Source: Acipenser ruthenus (Eukaryota; Chordata; Actinopteri; Acipenseriformes; Acipenseridae). From it: a stretch of DNA of 64,000 nucleotides. The stretch is taken from the NCBI RefSeq assembly GCF_902713425.1, contig NC_081198.1, positions 20,257,188 through 20,321,187 on the forward strand, in the 5' to 3' direction. Within the stretch, counting starts at the first letter, position 1. Every line of letters starts with the position of its first letter. The notes beneath the pieces were generated by a model. The model did no database searches. It was not told the DNA's origin and saw nothing but the letters and a program-made list of their open reading frames with translations. A program made the translations under genes and the position numbers. This document shows, piece by piece, positions 44,761 through 58,223 of the stretch.

Positions 44761-47700
44761 TGTGGCAATGCGCCCCGCCCCTGTGTGCATTTGTGTGTTG
44801 TGTTGTATGGTGCGTGTGGTAATGTTGGTGTATAGTCATTGGTACACGGGATATAAACGGGTCTGTGTTTCACGTGTATTTAAAAATGTATAATTGTATT
44901 TAGGCACGGGATTGCACATCACTGCACATGCATTTAAAGTAAGTAATATGCGCGCACGAGGTTGTACGTAATTCATTCACGTGCTGGGATTCAAGTGAAT
45001 AATTAATTAGTAATTGAATCCCAGCACAACAGTATAAACAGATGCACGTTTCATTCACTCGGGGTGGTGTGTTCGGTGAGTGGAGAACGGGATTGGAGAT
45101 GGAAGTAATTGTTAAGAATAGAAGCTCACCGTGTTTGTCTGTGTAGTCCGTTTTGTTTGTCTCTTTATTTTGGCGTGAAGTGCCGTGTCCTGTGTTTTGT
45201 GTTCAACCCTTTTATTTTCTGTTCTGTGTAGTTATTAAATGCTGAGCGAAAGCATTCTCAGCTTCACCAAACTCTGCATCTCTCTCTGTTTATTTTCCTG
45301 TTTCTGGTCTGATGCCACCCACTCCGGCCGTCTTTGTGACACGTGGTGTCAGAACCGGGACGACAGCGCCTCCAGGACTCAGGCCAGAGCAGGAACCGCA
45401 TTTTTTGGGGGGAAAAAAAAAATTGATTACAAAAATATATATATATAAATAAATAAAATGGGATGGAAGGAGGATAAAGAGGTGAAGGACAGGGAGGAGG
45501 AGTGCCGCCTAAGGGCCTGAGTGGGAGGAGCCCGAGCGTCCTACGCCTGAGTGGGAGGAGCCCGAGCGTCCTAAGCTCAAGAGGGGGGAGTCGGTGCGTC
45601 CACAGCCCAAAAGGGAGGAGTCGGTGTGTCCACAGCCCGAAGAGAGGGAAGTCGGGGCTTCCACAGCCCTAGGACCCAAGCTGCCAGCAGAGGGAGAATG
45701 CCTGCTGGTTCCACCTCCACCAGCAGAAGAACAATGCCTGCTGTCCCCATCTACACCAGCAGAGGAACAAGGCCTGCTGTCCCAGTGTCCACCAGCAGAG
45801 GAAGCATGCCTGTTGGTTCACCTGCTGCTGCCGTCCCAAGAGCCAGAAGGGGAGGAGTTACAAGCTCAACCCCCTGAATTTTTCTGGGGGGGGGAGAAGG
45901 GCAGGATGCTGGTGTCCCCCAGTAGCCTCTATTTATGCTGCTGAAGGGAGCATGGCACACACCAGCCCAGCCGCTACAGCAGAGGGAGCCAGCACAGCCA
46001 CAGCCTCCCTCTGAGTGGCCAGCATCCGCCCCATCGCCACTGCCGCCACACCAGTCCCCTGCAAGAGAGGCAGAGCCACACCAGTCCCCTGCAAGAGAGG
46101 CAGAGCCACACCAGTCCCCTGCAACGTCAGGAGACTACACGCTGCTCCCCACCTCCATCGTCAGGAGACTACACGCTGCTCCCACCTCCACCGCTTCCGC
46201 CACTAGGAGCAGAGCAGCAGGAGCTGCCTCTGCCTCCACCACTGCCAGGAGCTGAGCAGCAGGAGCTGCCTCTGCCTCCGCCACCTCCACCGGCAGGAGC
46301 AGAGCAGCAGGAGCTGCCTCTGCCTCCGCCATATCCACCAGCAGAGGGTGAATGCCTGCTGGGTCCCTGTCCACCAGCAGAGGGTGAATACCTGCTGGGT
46401 TCCCGTCCACCAGCAGAGGATGAATACCTGCTGGTATCACTTCCCCCACCAGCAGAGGATGAATACCTGCTGGTATCACTTCCCCCACCAGCAGAGGATG
46501 AATGCCTGCTGGTATCACTTTCCCCACCATCACGAGGAGAGCAGCGGGAGCTGCCTCTGCCTCCATCACCATCAGGGGGAGAGTAGCAGGAGCTGCCTCT
46601 CCCTTCACCAGAAGGATCAGGATTAGATGCTGGCGGTCCTCGGCAGCCCTTACATAGGCTGCTGAGGGAAGCACGGGGAAGAACCGCCCGGCCGCAGAGG
46701 TCGAGAAGAGGGCCAACACCCGCACCCCAGCTTGTCCTGACTCCCTGCCTCGCTTCGCCCAAGGATGCCTGCCACGCTTCGCCCAAGGATGCCTGCCACG
46801 CTTCGCCCAAGGATGCCTGCCACGCTTCGCCCAAGGATGCCTGCCATGCTTCGCCCAAGGATGCCTGCCACGCTTCGCCCGGGGTTGCCAGCCACTCCGC
46901 ATCGCCTGGGGTTTCCAGCCGCTCCGCATCGCCTGGGATTTCCAGCCGCTCCGCATCGCCTGGGGTTGCCAGCCGCTCCGCATCGCCTGGGGTTGCCAGC
47001 CGCTCCGCATCGCCTGGGGTTGCCAGCCGCTCCGCATCGCCTGGGGCTGCCAGTTGCTCCGCATCGCAGCAGGAAGTACTGTGGCCGGAACCCCACCAAG
47101 GGGAGCTGCTGGCCACGAAGAAGGTGGGGGAGGTCAGGAGACCTGCTCCCACTGCAGCAGTTTCGCTGCCGGAGATCGTGGGGGAGGTCCGGAGACCTGC
47201 TCCCACTGCAGCAGTTTCGCTGCCGGAGATCGTGGGGTAGGTCTGGAGACCTGCTCCCACTGCAGCTTCTTCGCTACCGGAAGTACTGTGGTCGGAGCCC
47301 CACAAAGGGGAGCTACCAGCTACGAAGAAAAGGGGAGAGGTCAGGAGACCAGCATCCCCCGCAGCAATTTCGCTGCAGGAGTGGACCAGCATGCTGTCAG
47401 CCATGCCACTACCAGCAGGGGTGCTGACAGCATTGCCAGCCATGGGCCCACTGAAGCCTCCCTTCCCAGCCCGAGACTTTGTTCTGGACTGCTGGGTTTT
47501 TAAGGGGGGAGGTGGCCGTTGAGGCCATGTGTGCTGCGCACAAGGGGGGGTATATGTGGCAATGCGCCCCGCCCCTGTGTGCATTTGTGTGTTGTGTTGT
47601 ATGGTGCGTGTGGTAATGTTGGTGTATAGTCATTGGTACACGGGATATAAACGGGTCTGTGTTTCACGTGTATTTAAAAATGTATAATTGTATTTAGGCA

Positions 47701-47842
47701 CGGGATTGCACATCACTGCACATGCATTTAAAGTAAGTAATATGCGCGCACAAGGTTGTACGTAATTAATTCACGTGCTGGGATTCAAGTGAATAATTAG
47801 TAATTGAATCCCAGCACAACAGTATAAATAGATGCACGTTTC
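44761..47842 (+). mobile_element. Nested LTR element in LINE C3
   Basis: Parts: 5' LTR 44761-45341, internal region 45342-47554, 3' LTR-derived part 47555-47842. It has seven 27 bp minisatellite copies and one 30 bp copy fewer near 45600 than C1. It is broken. Confidence 0.85.
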
Positions 47843-49035
47843 CCAGGAAGGGAAAGGCAGATTCTGTAAGCGATCAAACCTGTTTCCATGCTCTATCCCC
47901 TCCCCTTCCTTTGCTTTCTTCACTTTTGCTAGCTTTTGTTCAGCTGCCTTCCTCTCATTCCCAGAATCTTTTTTCCTTTTCCCACTTTTCTTGTCCACAT
48001 CCATCCAGCCCTCCTCCTTGCTTGTTTCTTGGTTCAGCTCCACCTTTTCCTCCTAGCATTTCCCTACTCGCCTCAATCTCCTCCCGCTCAGCCTCTTGAA
48101 CAGTTTGCCGAGCTTCCTCTTGGCCAGGCACTCTGCTTAACTCTGACTGAACCCCACTGCCACTTGAAATCACCTTATGCACAGCCACATTTTCCTCCTG
48201 TGCTTCGCTTACATCAACGGGACCACCCCTTGGCTCTCCCCCATCTTGCTGCTCGTTTTCTGGTTCCTTTTCTTGGTCCTCTCTAATCACCTCTGCAAAG
48301 GACCTTTTCTTCTGTGGGCATTGTCTAAAGAGATGCTCATCAGATCCACAAATATTAAATTTTTTAACAAACGGACAGTCCTTTGTTTCATGGCCCAACT
48401 CCTCGCAGTTCCTACAACGAACTTGATTACAATGCATTTCTGTGTGACCAAAGGACATGCATTTTCGGCAGTATAGCGGTTGGCCAGAATAAAACAAGTA
48501 GCCTCTGTTGGGCCCAATAGAAAAGTTTGCCAGAGGGTGCCTATACCCATCGAAACCCTTGGCGTCTTGCCTTAATAACACTTTGAATTGTCTCTTGTCA
48601 TTCCAGATTCCCAATAGATCTCTCTGATAAACTGCACTCACTAGTACATCGCAGTATTTCCCCAGAAAAGCTTCAATATCCCAGTCAGATGCATAAGGAT
48701 TAAACATGTGGACTGTTATAACTCTGAAATTGCGATTCCATAATGATTCAGCAGCATAATCCTTCACAGGAGCTTTCATTGAGTACACTTTGTATCTATC
48801 CCAAAATGTCATAAAGATCTTCAGAGTCAAAAGTAACATCTACAAACCTTGCCGCTGAATTCATCTGGATACAAAAGAAATCCATAGCTTCAAATCCAAG
48901 GCTCGCCATCAAAATCTTCTCCACAAATTCTATTCTTCCTGGGAAATCCACTCCCATATCTCCTCTCCATCTCAACCGAACTGTGTTCCATAGTCCAGCC
49001 CTTGAAGCCGACCGATTAGCAGATGTCTTGTCCAT
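47843..49035 (-). pseudogene. LINE C3 ORF1, frameshifted
   Basis: Pieces at 49035-48796, 48839-47955 and 48043-47843, as in C1. Confidence 0.85.
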
Positions 49036-49093
49036 CCTCTCCTCCTCGTATCACTCTCTTCTATCACTCTCTGCGGTCATGCCACATGAAAAC

Positions 49094-49121
49094 GATCTTA
49101 GCCAAGAGGCCGAGAAGCTAT
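49094..49121 (-). pseudogene. RNU2: U2 5' remnant (nt 1-28) before LINE C3
   Basis: Same junction as before C1. Confidence 0.9.
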
Positions 49122-49568
49122 GGCGACTTGGCCCTTGCCCGGGGCCACCCAGCCCGGACGGCACAGGGGGATTCAAAGGTGGGTGCAAAATTTCAAGCAC
49201 AAGCAGACTCCAAAAAAAAACCGTCTGCTGCTTCCAGAGGGGAAATGTGCAATTTAAGCAGGAGAACACAAAACAAAGCAAAAACACACACATAACACCA
49301 AAAACAAAACATAAACTGGCGGAGTGCATCTTACAAATAGTCATGCCAAACTGCTATGCTGTGCAAGGTGCCTTGGGTAACTACAACTGTGCCTCACTGC
49401 CTGGCTGGCTGGCTAAGAAGGACCTGGCATAGGGACATGTTCCACCACACTTGTCTGGTTAGCTGCATGCTCCCAGGAAACAAACTGCTGCTGTCTACAT
49501 CATCACCACATGTGAATAAAAGAAAGAAAGAAAGCAAGAAAGAAAGAGAGAAAGAAAGAGAGAAAGAG

Positions 49569-49599
<31 letters not shown>

Positions 49600-49715
49600 A
49601 AAAAAGTAAAACGGCGGGAAAACTTGCATCAACACTGGCACTCTCCCTCCAGCAGGGGTAGACAAAATGCTCACAGGAGAGATCCAGATCTGACTTTGAC
49701 CAACGTTAGAGAAAG
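49122..49715 (-). promoter_or_regulatory. U2 spacer 8 (mosaic long type)
   Basis: The promoter-proximal part matches spacers 4 and 6 (GAGTGCATC, CCAAACTGC). From about 49378 it reads GGGTAACTAC and CACTGCCTGGCTGGCTGG, which are shared with spacer 10. After that the full GAAA tract returns. The spacer looks like a recombinant of two spacer types. Confidence 0.75.
49518..49605 (+). repeat. (GAAA)n/(GAGA)n microsatellite in U2 spacer 8
   Basis: Same 88 bp tract as in spacers 1, 4 and 6. Confidence 0.95.
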
Positions 49716-49864
49716 GTGTGCAACGTTCCCGGAGGTACTGCAATACCGGGCTGATGCGTGGAGTGGACGGAGCAAGCCCCTGTTCCATCTCCCGATTCCA
49801 AAAATCAATTTAATATATGGTCCCCTGATAGGGGACGTATCAGATATTAAACTGATAAGAACAG
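49716..49864 (-). pseudogene. RNU2: U2 3' remnant (nt 40-188) after LINE B5
   Basis: B-type remnant, as at 3482. Confidence 0.9.
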
Positions 49865-50074
49865 CTTTTTTATTATTGTATTAATTAAATATTCACAATA
49901 CCGTATCAGTTACAATACCCTCTAGACAAATCAGCACATATCAAATCACAATTCATTTCCATATATCCTTTTATATTACTAAATACGGACATATTACATA
50001 ATTATACATACATTCCATCCACATAGTTCCAAAACATTTTGTACAGGCAAGTGTATGTCCTTAAAGAACATCCT

Positions 50075-53000
50075 TCACCCTGACCCCATGAAACCACACC
50101 CAGACCCATCAGCCAGCCCGGTGACCCAATCCATCCCATCTTCCCATTGTTCCAGATGCCATTCCATCTTCACCTTCTCCAGGTCTCCAGCAGACACATC
50201 TTGCAATACATAATCTTTCACAATAGACAGCGCAAGTTGTTTTGTTTCAATTAGTCAAAAGTTTATTTTGCAGCACCAACAAGTTCCTTACTTTCCAGAT
50301 TGCATCCTTTACACAGGTAATCACAACCCATATTTTGAACCAAAGTCCTTTGGGAAAAACTTTTTTACTTATCCCGTTGAGCACCATCATATCATCCAAG
50401 ATATTACTATCCAGAAACAGGTCAGTGAAACCTACTACTTCTCTCCATAGATCTGTTGCAAAATGGCATTCTCGAAACAAATGCAGGCATGTCTCCTCCG
50501 CCCCACAGCCCTCTCTGGGGCAGGTTCTTGAGAGATTCCTTGCATTCAACATTACTCTCACACGCAGGATATCATGGGCCACCAGCCAGGACAGGTCACG
50601 ATGCCGGTTTACTAGGCCAGGATGGGCCACGTTCCTCCACACCCCCTTTGGGTCGGCAACAATAGCACCCTTGACTGGACACATTTGTTCCCTCCTGTAC
50701 AAAAACAGTTTTTTTTTATTATTTAAAAACACATTCTTCCCACACTTCTCCATATCTCAGTCTTTTAATAATCTTTTAATAATTGCATAGTGATACAGTA
50801 TCTCAAACTCAGTGGGAACAGTCAATGAGATATTAATTATTTTCAGACTCCTGAGATACAATCCCAAAAAAAACCTAACAAAAAATGCCCCCTTACAGAC
50901 TCCATTTACGCACATATCAAAATGAAGACATACATACTTAATCATTAAAAACATGAATATATCTGGCAACCCTTTACCGCCCTTTATCTTCCCTTTACCC
51001 ACAATCTCCCTTCTCAATCTCTCCCATTTTGATCCCCAGAAGAACTGGAACAGCTCTCTCCTGAGAACACAAACCGTCTGCTTGGCTGGAGGAAAAATCA
51101 TAGAGGTATACAACAAAATAGGCAAAATGACAGCTTTTAACAATCAGAACCTTCCCTTCCAGTGTGAGGTTCCGCAACTTCCAGTATCCCAACTTCTTGA
51201 CCTTTCCACCCACCTCCTCACAATTCTTAGTTCCATCACCTACAGCCCCAAAATTGACCCCCAATATTTTAATACAGTCTCTCTTTACATTTAAGTCCTT
51301 CCCGACCGCCGTATCCCACTTCCCATAAAACATAATTTCACTCTTCTCTTTGTTTAGCTTGGACCCAGAAGCCTTACAAAATTGTTCTGTTATAGCTAAA
51401 ACTTTACTCACAGATGGTTCGTCAACACAAACAACATTCACATCGTCCATGTAAAGGGCACACTTGACTTCCATCCCCCCACTCCCTGGGATTCTAAAAC
51501 CAGTGATATTTTTCTCCTTTCTCAGAACCTGCGCTAGAGGTTCCATACAGCATATAAACAGTAAGGGGGATAACGGACACCCTTGCCTAACACCACAGTT
51601 TATTCCAACTGTTTTTGACAAAACCCCATTTATCAATATCCTGCTCTCAATCCCTTTGTACAGCAGACTCACACAGGCTAGAAACCTCTCCAGAAACCCC
51701 ATCTTTAGCAGAATATGAAACATAAACTGGTGCGAGATCCGATCGTAAGCCTTATCCAAATCTAAATTTAATAAACAGATCCTCATATTTCTGTCTCTCG
51801 CGTAACAGATGGTGTCACGAATCATTACCAGACTGTCCGTGATCCTCCTTCCAGGCACAGCACAGGTCTGATCCGGGTCTATCACTTCCTCTAATACATT
51901 TTTCATCCTAAGAGTTAAAATCTTACTAAATTTTAAAATCCACATTCAATAGACCAATAGGCCTCCAATTCTTCAAATCTTGTTTATCGTTTTTTTTTAA
52001 ATCAAAGAATTATCCCTTGTCTGAAACTTTCAGGCAAGATCTCTTGTTTCCCAAACTCTCTTTAAAAACCAACAGAATATCCTTTGCTATAATATCCCAG
52101 AATTTCAAATAAAACCCCAAAGGAAGTCCATCACTCCCTGGGTCCTTCCCTCTTTTAGAACTTTTCATTGCCTTCCCCACCTCCTCTAGAGTTAAATCTT
52201 CCTCCAGGTGTTTCCCATTAACCACTTTCCCCTCCAAGGCCCTCTCCAGCTCCTCCATTTTATCTTTCTCCACCTCTCTCCCCATATAGTTCTTTATAAA
52301 ACCCCTCAGCCACACCCAACTCATCTCCTCAGTAGTTGAGACCACAACACCATCCTTCTTCAACCCTCCCATTGTTTTGCTCCCCTCAACAACCTTTTTG
52401 TAAAAGAAACGAGAACATGTTTCATTTTCTTCCAACACCTTAACCCGACTCTGGAATGATTTTTTTACGTTCTCTCTCAAAAATGTCTTTTAATTATTTT
52501 TTTTTACCTGATTTATTTCTTCATTAAAGTCAAAACCCCTCTCCCTCAATCAATAATATTGGTTTAATCTTTTACTTAACCCTCCAATTTTCCTCTTTTC
52601 CTTTCCAGCCTTCCTCTTGCCCACCATAATAAAGAATTCTTTAATCCTTTTTTTAACTTCTTCCCACCACTGCCCTTCTGTTTCAAAACACCCCTTCAGA
52701 GATCTCCATTCCTCATACCTCACCTGGAATAAGGCTTCTATAGCCTTATCCTCTAACAGTGAAATATTTAGCTTCCACACACCCTTCCCCAAAGTGACAC
52801 ATGCAACCAAATCAATTTTTACATTTAAAACCAAGTGATCCGAAAAGAAGACTGGACTCACTGCCGACTCACAAAAACAGTCAATTCTCGAACTTTGTGT
52901 TCCATTATCCCTCACCCATGTGAACCCCTTATCATCAGGCTTGTGCTTACGAAATAAATCAATCAATTTAAAATCTTTAACAATCTCGTTTAGTACCAGC

Positions 53001-53492
53001 GAGGATTTATCCAATTTGAAGCCATCCTTTATAGGTGCTTTCTCCTCCTTCCTAAGAACACAATTAAAATCACCTGCTAATACCGCTGTTTTATTCCTCA
53101 CTAAAACACCTCTTAAATCATTGAATAACTCAGTTCGCTCATGTACATTTGGTGATGCATATACATTAACAAAAACACAATCTTTCCCCATATAACAAAT
53201 GTCTACTTTTAAAAGTCTCCCAGACTTCACCACAGTACTCCCTTTCACCACCAAATTCCTATTTTTAATTAAAATGGCTACCCCATCAGATTTATTTTCA
53301 TCAGACCACTCCAAAAGGATGGCCCATATTTCCTTTTTTTCCATGTCCAAATAATTCTCCTTTAAAAGGAAAACCACAGTCCTGTAACATAAACACATCA
53401 AAATTCTGACTGCCTAAAAAGGACAAAACAGCCTCACCCCTCAAGCTGCTCTTCATACTCCTTACATTTATAGTAGCCACTGAAAGCACCAT
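50075..53492 (-). pseudogene. LINE B5 ORF2, frameshifted
   Basis: Pieces at 53492-53301, 53401-52550, 52480-52010, 51945-50995, 51143-50757, 50753-50247 and a tail to 50075. The YMDD box is at 51442-51453. Confidence 0.88.
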
Positions 53493-53608
53493 AATAAAAA
53501 TAAATAAACATCCATTTTAAATCCTGTTCTTTCACAGGATAGTCCTCTCTTTCTGAACCTGAGGGGGAAGACACACCCTCAACCCCAACATCACAACACA
53601 CCACCCCA

Positions 53609-54841
53609 TCATCCTGAGTCACAATAATTTTTTTTCTGATCAGTTTCCTCAAAAGAATCATATTTCCTTTTTGTTGAATTTTCCAGTTCCTTCATTTCAA
53701 AGTCCCTGCTTTCATCCTCGCTCCCCAATGAGGACTCCAAACATAGCAATGAATCACTTGCAGTACTACAAGGACTGCTGGGAATTATGCACCCCTCCTG
53801 CTGCAACTCTCCACCAGCCAGCGCCCTACCAGGCCCCGCCTCTGGCTTCTCACTTTCAGCTGCACCTGTTTCATCCTCAATTACCTTCTGCCCCTCAAGA
53901 CCAATCACCTTAGCATTCCCCAAATTTGAATCTGACTCCACCCTATCCTCTTCCACCTCCTCACCTGATGAAGACACAACCAAATCCTCAACCAAACACC
54001 CTTTCAAAACGACTTTGTCCTTGTCCTGAACCTCTTTCCCTACATCCTCAGTATTACTTTTTTCCCCAACCTCACCATCTTTAACCACCGCCACACCTGC
54101 ATTGTTGTAATCCTCTTTCAACATGTTAACATATGATTTGGGGCAGTTCCTAAACAAATGAGATGTTTCACCGCACAAATTGCACTTCCTTTTATTCGTA
54201 CATTCAGCATAGACATGGCCGACACCCCTACACTTTTTGCATATTATCTGTTTACAAGCCTCACAAAGGTGCCCCATTTCTCCACAGTTTCTACACAACT
54301 TTGGCTGACCCTGATAGTATACCAGCCCTCTATTTTCACCAAGCACAATAGTCTGAGGAATATGCTCCAAACCGCCATACCCCCCCCCATAGTCTGGTCT
54401 CTGTACTACTGGAATCTTCCAGGAACAAGTCCAAATCCCCTCTGCATCCATCACATTCACAGGTGACCCTTTAACTGTACAAAAACGCGCTAACCAAGTA
54501 GCCACATCCTCTGCTTCCACTAGCTCATTGAACATCTTTACAAACACAGTTTTCACCCCAGTGTAACTTAACCTCTCTACATTAAACTCACTCAACAAAC
54601 CCTCATATCTCTCTTCCTCATACCTTCTCCAAAAATATTCCATGACAGAAGAACTCACATCCCACCCCCTCCCTCCTGGAAGATTAATAAGACAAAAGAT
54701 ATCACCAGGCTTAAGGCCCAGCTCTTTCTGTAAAACCCCCTTGGAAAAATCAGTTCTAGTGACCTCTAAACGCTCACTTTCTTTCAAACAAAACCTAGCA
54801 CAATGGTCCCTCCGCACCCCTACCCTAGTAGCGGCCATCAC
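53609..54841 (-). CDS. LINE B5 ORF1 protein
   Basis: Open 410-codon frame, same translation as B1 ORF1. Confidence 0.85.
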   Translation of the reverse strand: MMAATRVGVRRDHCARFCLKESERLEVTRTDFSKGVLQKELGLKPGDIFCLINLPGGRGWDVSSSVMEYFWRRYEEERYEGLLSEFNVERLSYTGVKTVFVKMFNELVEAEDVATWLARFCTVKGSPVNVMDAEGIWTCSWKIPVVQRPDYGGGYGGLEHIPQTIVLGENRGLVYYQGQPKLCRNCGEMGHLCEACKQIICKKCRGVGHVYAECTNKRKCNLCGETSHLFRNCPKSYVNMLKEDYNNAGVAVVKDGEVGEKSNTEDVGKEVQDKDKVVLKGCLVEDLVVSSSGEEVEEDRVESDSNLGNAKVIGLEGQKVIEDETGAAESEKPEAGPGRALAGGELQQEGCIIPSSPCSTASDSLLCLESSLGSEDESRDFEMKELENSTKRKYDSFEETDQKKNYCDSG

Positions 54842-55086
54842 CGCAAAATTAGAAGAAAAAAAACGCCACCAAAAAAAGATAAGCCCCCGAAGGGACTTAC
54901 CCCCCCAGCTTCCTTCCTCTGTCCTGTCCTACTCTCTCCTCACAGCAACAGCAAAGAACCAAACCAGAACCTGGGGGAACAAAACAAAAACAAATTATAT
55001 AACACAAAAATATACAATTTTCAAATAAGTTTCCGCAACCAAATGCTATCGCTTCCAACCAAGAGATTCCCCACACGCAGGTACTT

Positions 55087-55119
55087 CACTTGATCTGAGC
55101 CAAGAGGCCGAGAAGCGAT
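55087..55119 (-). pseudogene. RNU2: U2 5' remnant (nt 1-33) before LINE B5
   Basis: Same junction as before B1. Confidence 0.9.
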
Positions 55120-55585
55120 GGCGACTTGGCCCTTGCCCGGGGCCCCCCAGCCCGGACGGCACAGGGGGATTCAAAGGTGGGTGCAAAATTTCAAGCACAA
55201 GCAGACTCCAAAAAAACAAAACAAAGCAAAAACACACACATAACACCAAAAACAAAACATAAACTGGCGGAGTGCGTCTTACAAATAGTCATGCCAAGCT
55301 GCTATGCTGTGCAAGGTGCCTTGGGTAACTACAACTGTGCCTCGCTGGCTGGCTAAGAAGGACCTGGCATAGGGACATGTTCCACCACACTTGTCTGGTT
55401 AGCTGCATGCTCCCAGGAAACAAACTGCTGCTGTCTACATCATCACCACATGTGAAAGAGAGAGGAAAAAAAGAAGTAAAACGGCGGGAAAACTTGCATC
55501 AACACTGGCACTCTCCCTCCAGCAGGGGTAGACAAAATGCTCACAGGAGAGATCCAGATCTGACTTTGACCAACGTTAGAGAAAG
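55120..55585 (-). promoter_or_regulatory. U2 spacer 9 (short type)
   Basis: Short spacer as in spacers 3, 5 and 7. Confidence 0.75.
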
Positions 55586-55735
55586 GTGTGCACTGTTCGC
55601 GGAGGTACTGCAATACCGGGCCGATGCGTGGAGTGGACGGAGCAAGCCCCTGTTCCATCTCCCGATTCCAAAAATCAATTTAATATATGGTCCCCTGATA
55701 GGGAACGTATCAGATATTAAACTGATAAGAACAGA
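55586..55735 (-). pseudogene. RNU2: U2 3' remnant (nt 39-188) after LINE C4
   Basis: C-type remnant, as at 15223. Confidence 0.9.
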
Positions 55736-55910
55736 TTTTTTTTATTATAAAAATTCCACACATTTATTATACAAACAATTTTCCAAATATATAGTCACAT
55801 ACATCAATAATTACAATATAAACAAACCCTTCCACCTTTCTCTTGCTGAATTATACCCCCATTTCAACACATCCCTTTTAACTCTACCCCTTATGTCACT
55901 ACACACACTT

Positions 55911-58223
55911 TCAATTATTACCTCCCCTTTTATCTCTGTTATTTTTAATCAGTTTATTTCTACATTCCCATAATTCAACCTTAATTAAACTGAGAATTAA
56001 CCATAACAGCCATTGTTTTGTTTTTGTGGCACTCTTCACAAACCCTTTCAATATTACATCGTATGACAGCTTCGTTCCTGGTACCACCTTGTCTATGATC
56101 ACTCTGGTTTTATTCCATACTGTTGCTGCAAATGGACATTCCCAAAACACATGTTCCTGTGTTTCTTCCACAAAACATGTTCCCCTAGGACAAAAAGCAT
56201 TTCTGGTCAGTTTATGTCTGAATAACACCTCCCTTACAGCCATCCTGTTATGAAGCATCATCCAATTTAAATCTTTTAGGTTATTATCTAGCCCCTTTGG
56301 CTGAATATTTCCCCAAGTCTCAGGGGTCACTGAACTGTATTCGTTATTATAAAATACTTTCACAGATTTCTTTATACAGTTCTTTATGCTCTGTGCAGAT
56401 CTCTACCTCTTTACAGACTGGATTCTGCTTCAGCCACTTCACCGCATGTTGATAATGTCCTGGTAATTGCTCCGCTCTTGGTCCCATGTTATTTATTTTA
56501 ACAAAATGTCTCATTGTAAATGAAAACCATAATCTAACAAAAAACTGAAAATTATGTTTAAATTCACCTTGCAAAGCTTTACAGAAATTTGCCACAAATA
56601 AACAATCTAATTTCACAGGAATGTGAGGAACATCCCTCCCTCCTTTCTCCACAGCCTTATACATCTCCCCTCTCTTGATGTACTCATATTTCCCTCCCCA
56701 CATAAACTCAAATCATACGAATAACACTTCTCCTATATCTTGGAGGCAACGGATATACATACGCTAGGTACAACAGAGAAGGTAACACATCTGTTTTTAG
56801 AACCAACACCTTCCCCATATAGGTCAGTTTCCTTACTTTCCACATATTTAACTTTTTATTCATTTTAACAATTTTGTCTGCCCAATTCTTTAAATCACTA
56901 CCCCTTTGATAGAAATTAACCCCTAATCTTCAAATCCCATCTGAAACTATGTTCAATCCCAAAGGTGTTTCCTTCCTGTTTTCCCAAGCTCCCAAGAACA
57001 TGACTTTTGTTTTACTCAAGTTTACCTTTGAACCTGATGCTAAAGAAAACAAGTCCATTAACTGAAATGCTCTCCTTATATCATTATCAGACTCTAAGTA
57101 TAAACTTGTGTCATCTGCATACTGTGCAATTTTTAATTCCACACCCCCACTCCCTGGAATAATTAACCCCTTCACTCCCTTATCTGCTCTCAGTGCTGCA
57201 GCGTAAGGTTCCATGAACAATACATAAAGTAAGGGGGATAGCGGACACCCCTGTCTCACCCCCGACCTTTGTTGAATTAGCTTCCCCAAGTGCCCATTCA
57301 CATTGACTTTACTCACTACATCTTTATACATTATTCCTAACCGTTTGATTAAATGACACCCAAAACCTAACCTCTCCAAAATTCTAAATAAAAACCGGTG
57401 GTTGACCCTATCAAATGCCTTTTCTTGATCAAGGCTCACTAAAATTAATGGAATATTCCTGTCCTGTACCCACCAAATTACATCTCTAGTCAATTGCAAA
57501 TTCCATTGCGCTGATCTTCCCACTACCCCACATGTCTGGTCTTTATGTACAATGAAACCCATCACCCCCCTTAACCTATTAGTTACTGTCTTTGCTAAAA
57601 TTTTATAATCCACATTTAATAAGGTCACAGGCCTCCAGTTTTTCAAATCCTTAATGTCCCCCTTTTTATATAATAAAGAATTAATCCCTTCCTTCATTGA
57701 TTTTGACAATTCTCCTCTGTCAAACACTTCCTTTATTACCTCTTTAAACACTGGACCAATAATGTCCTAGAAAGCCCAATAAAACTCTCTAGGCAGTCCA
57801 TCTGACCCTGGCCCTTTATTGTTTTTCATCTCATTTACAGCTGCTGTTAACTCGCTCAACTCAATAACCTTCTCCAATTCAATTTTACTCTTTTCCGGCA
57901 CTCTAGATCCCAAATTATTTAAAAATGTATCTCCTGCTTTATCATCTATTTTCCTTTCTGAAAACAACTCCTCATAAAAATAACTTGCACTATCTACCAT
58001 AGACTCATTATCCGATACCTCCCTTCCATCTTTATCTCTTAATGCCTCAATCATTCTTTTCTTTTGTTTCTCCCTCATAGGCTTGAAAAACTGATGACAA
58101 CATTTTTCATTAGTCTCATAAAAGACTAGTTGGCTTCTAAACATGAATTTAGCAACTCTGTTACTATAAATCTCCTTTAACCTCTCCTTACAAAAACTAT
58201 ACTGCTCCCAATCCATATTCCCC
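55911..58223 (-). pseudogene. LINE C4 ORF2, no endonuclease
   Basis: Pieces at 58223-57767, 57751-56930, 56703-56347 and 56363-55911. The stop after SDGI is TGA, as in C3. Confidence 0.88.

Larger units (their letters stand above)
42273..49093 (-). mobile_element. LINE element C, copy 3, with a nested LTR element
   Basis: 6,821 bp. It shares with C4, but not with C1 or C2, small changes such as CTTACTTTCC near 43370 and CTTCAAATCC near 43467. Confidence 0.9.
36401..49864 (-). repeat. Higher-order repeat unit 3 (B4-U2-C3-U2), 13,464 bp
   Basis: Same order as units 1 and 2. The nested element lacks one 30 bp repeat copy near 45600, and the second U2 spacer is a mosaic. Confidence 0.9.
49865..55086 (-). 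mobile_element. LINE element B, copy 5
   Basis: 5,222 bp. It is one T shorter than B4 near 50710, which opens the minus-strand frame a little further upstream there. Otherwise as B1. Confidence 0.9.
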
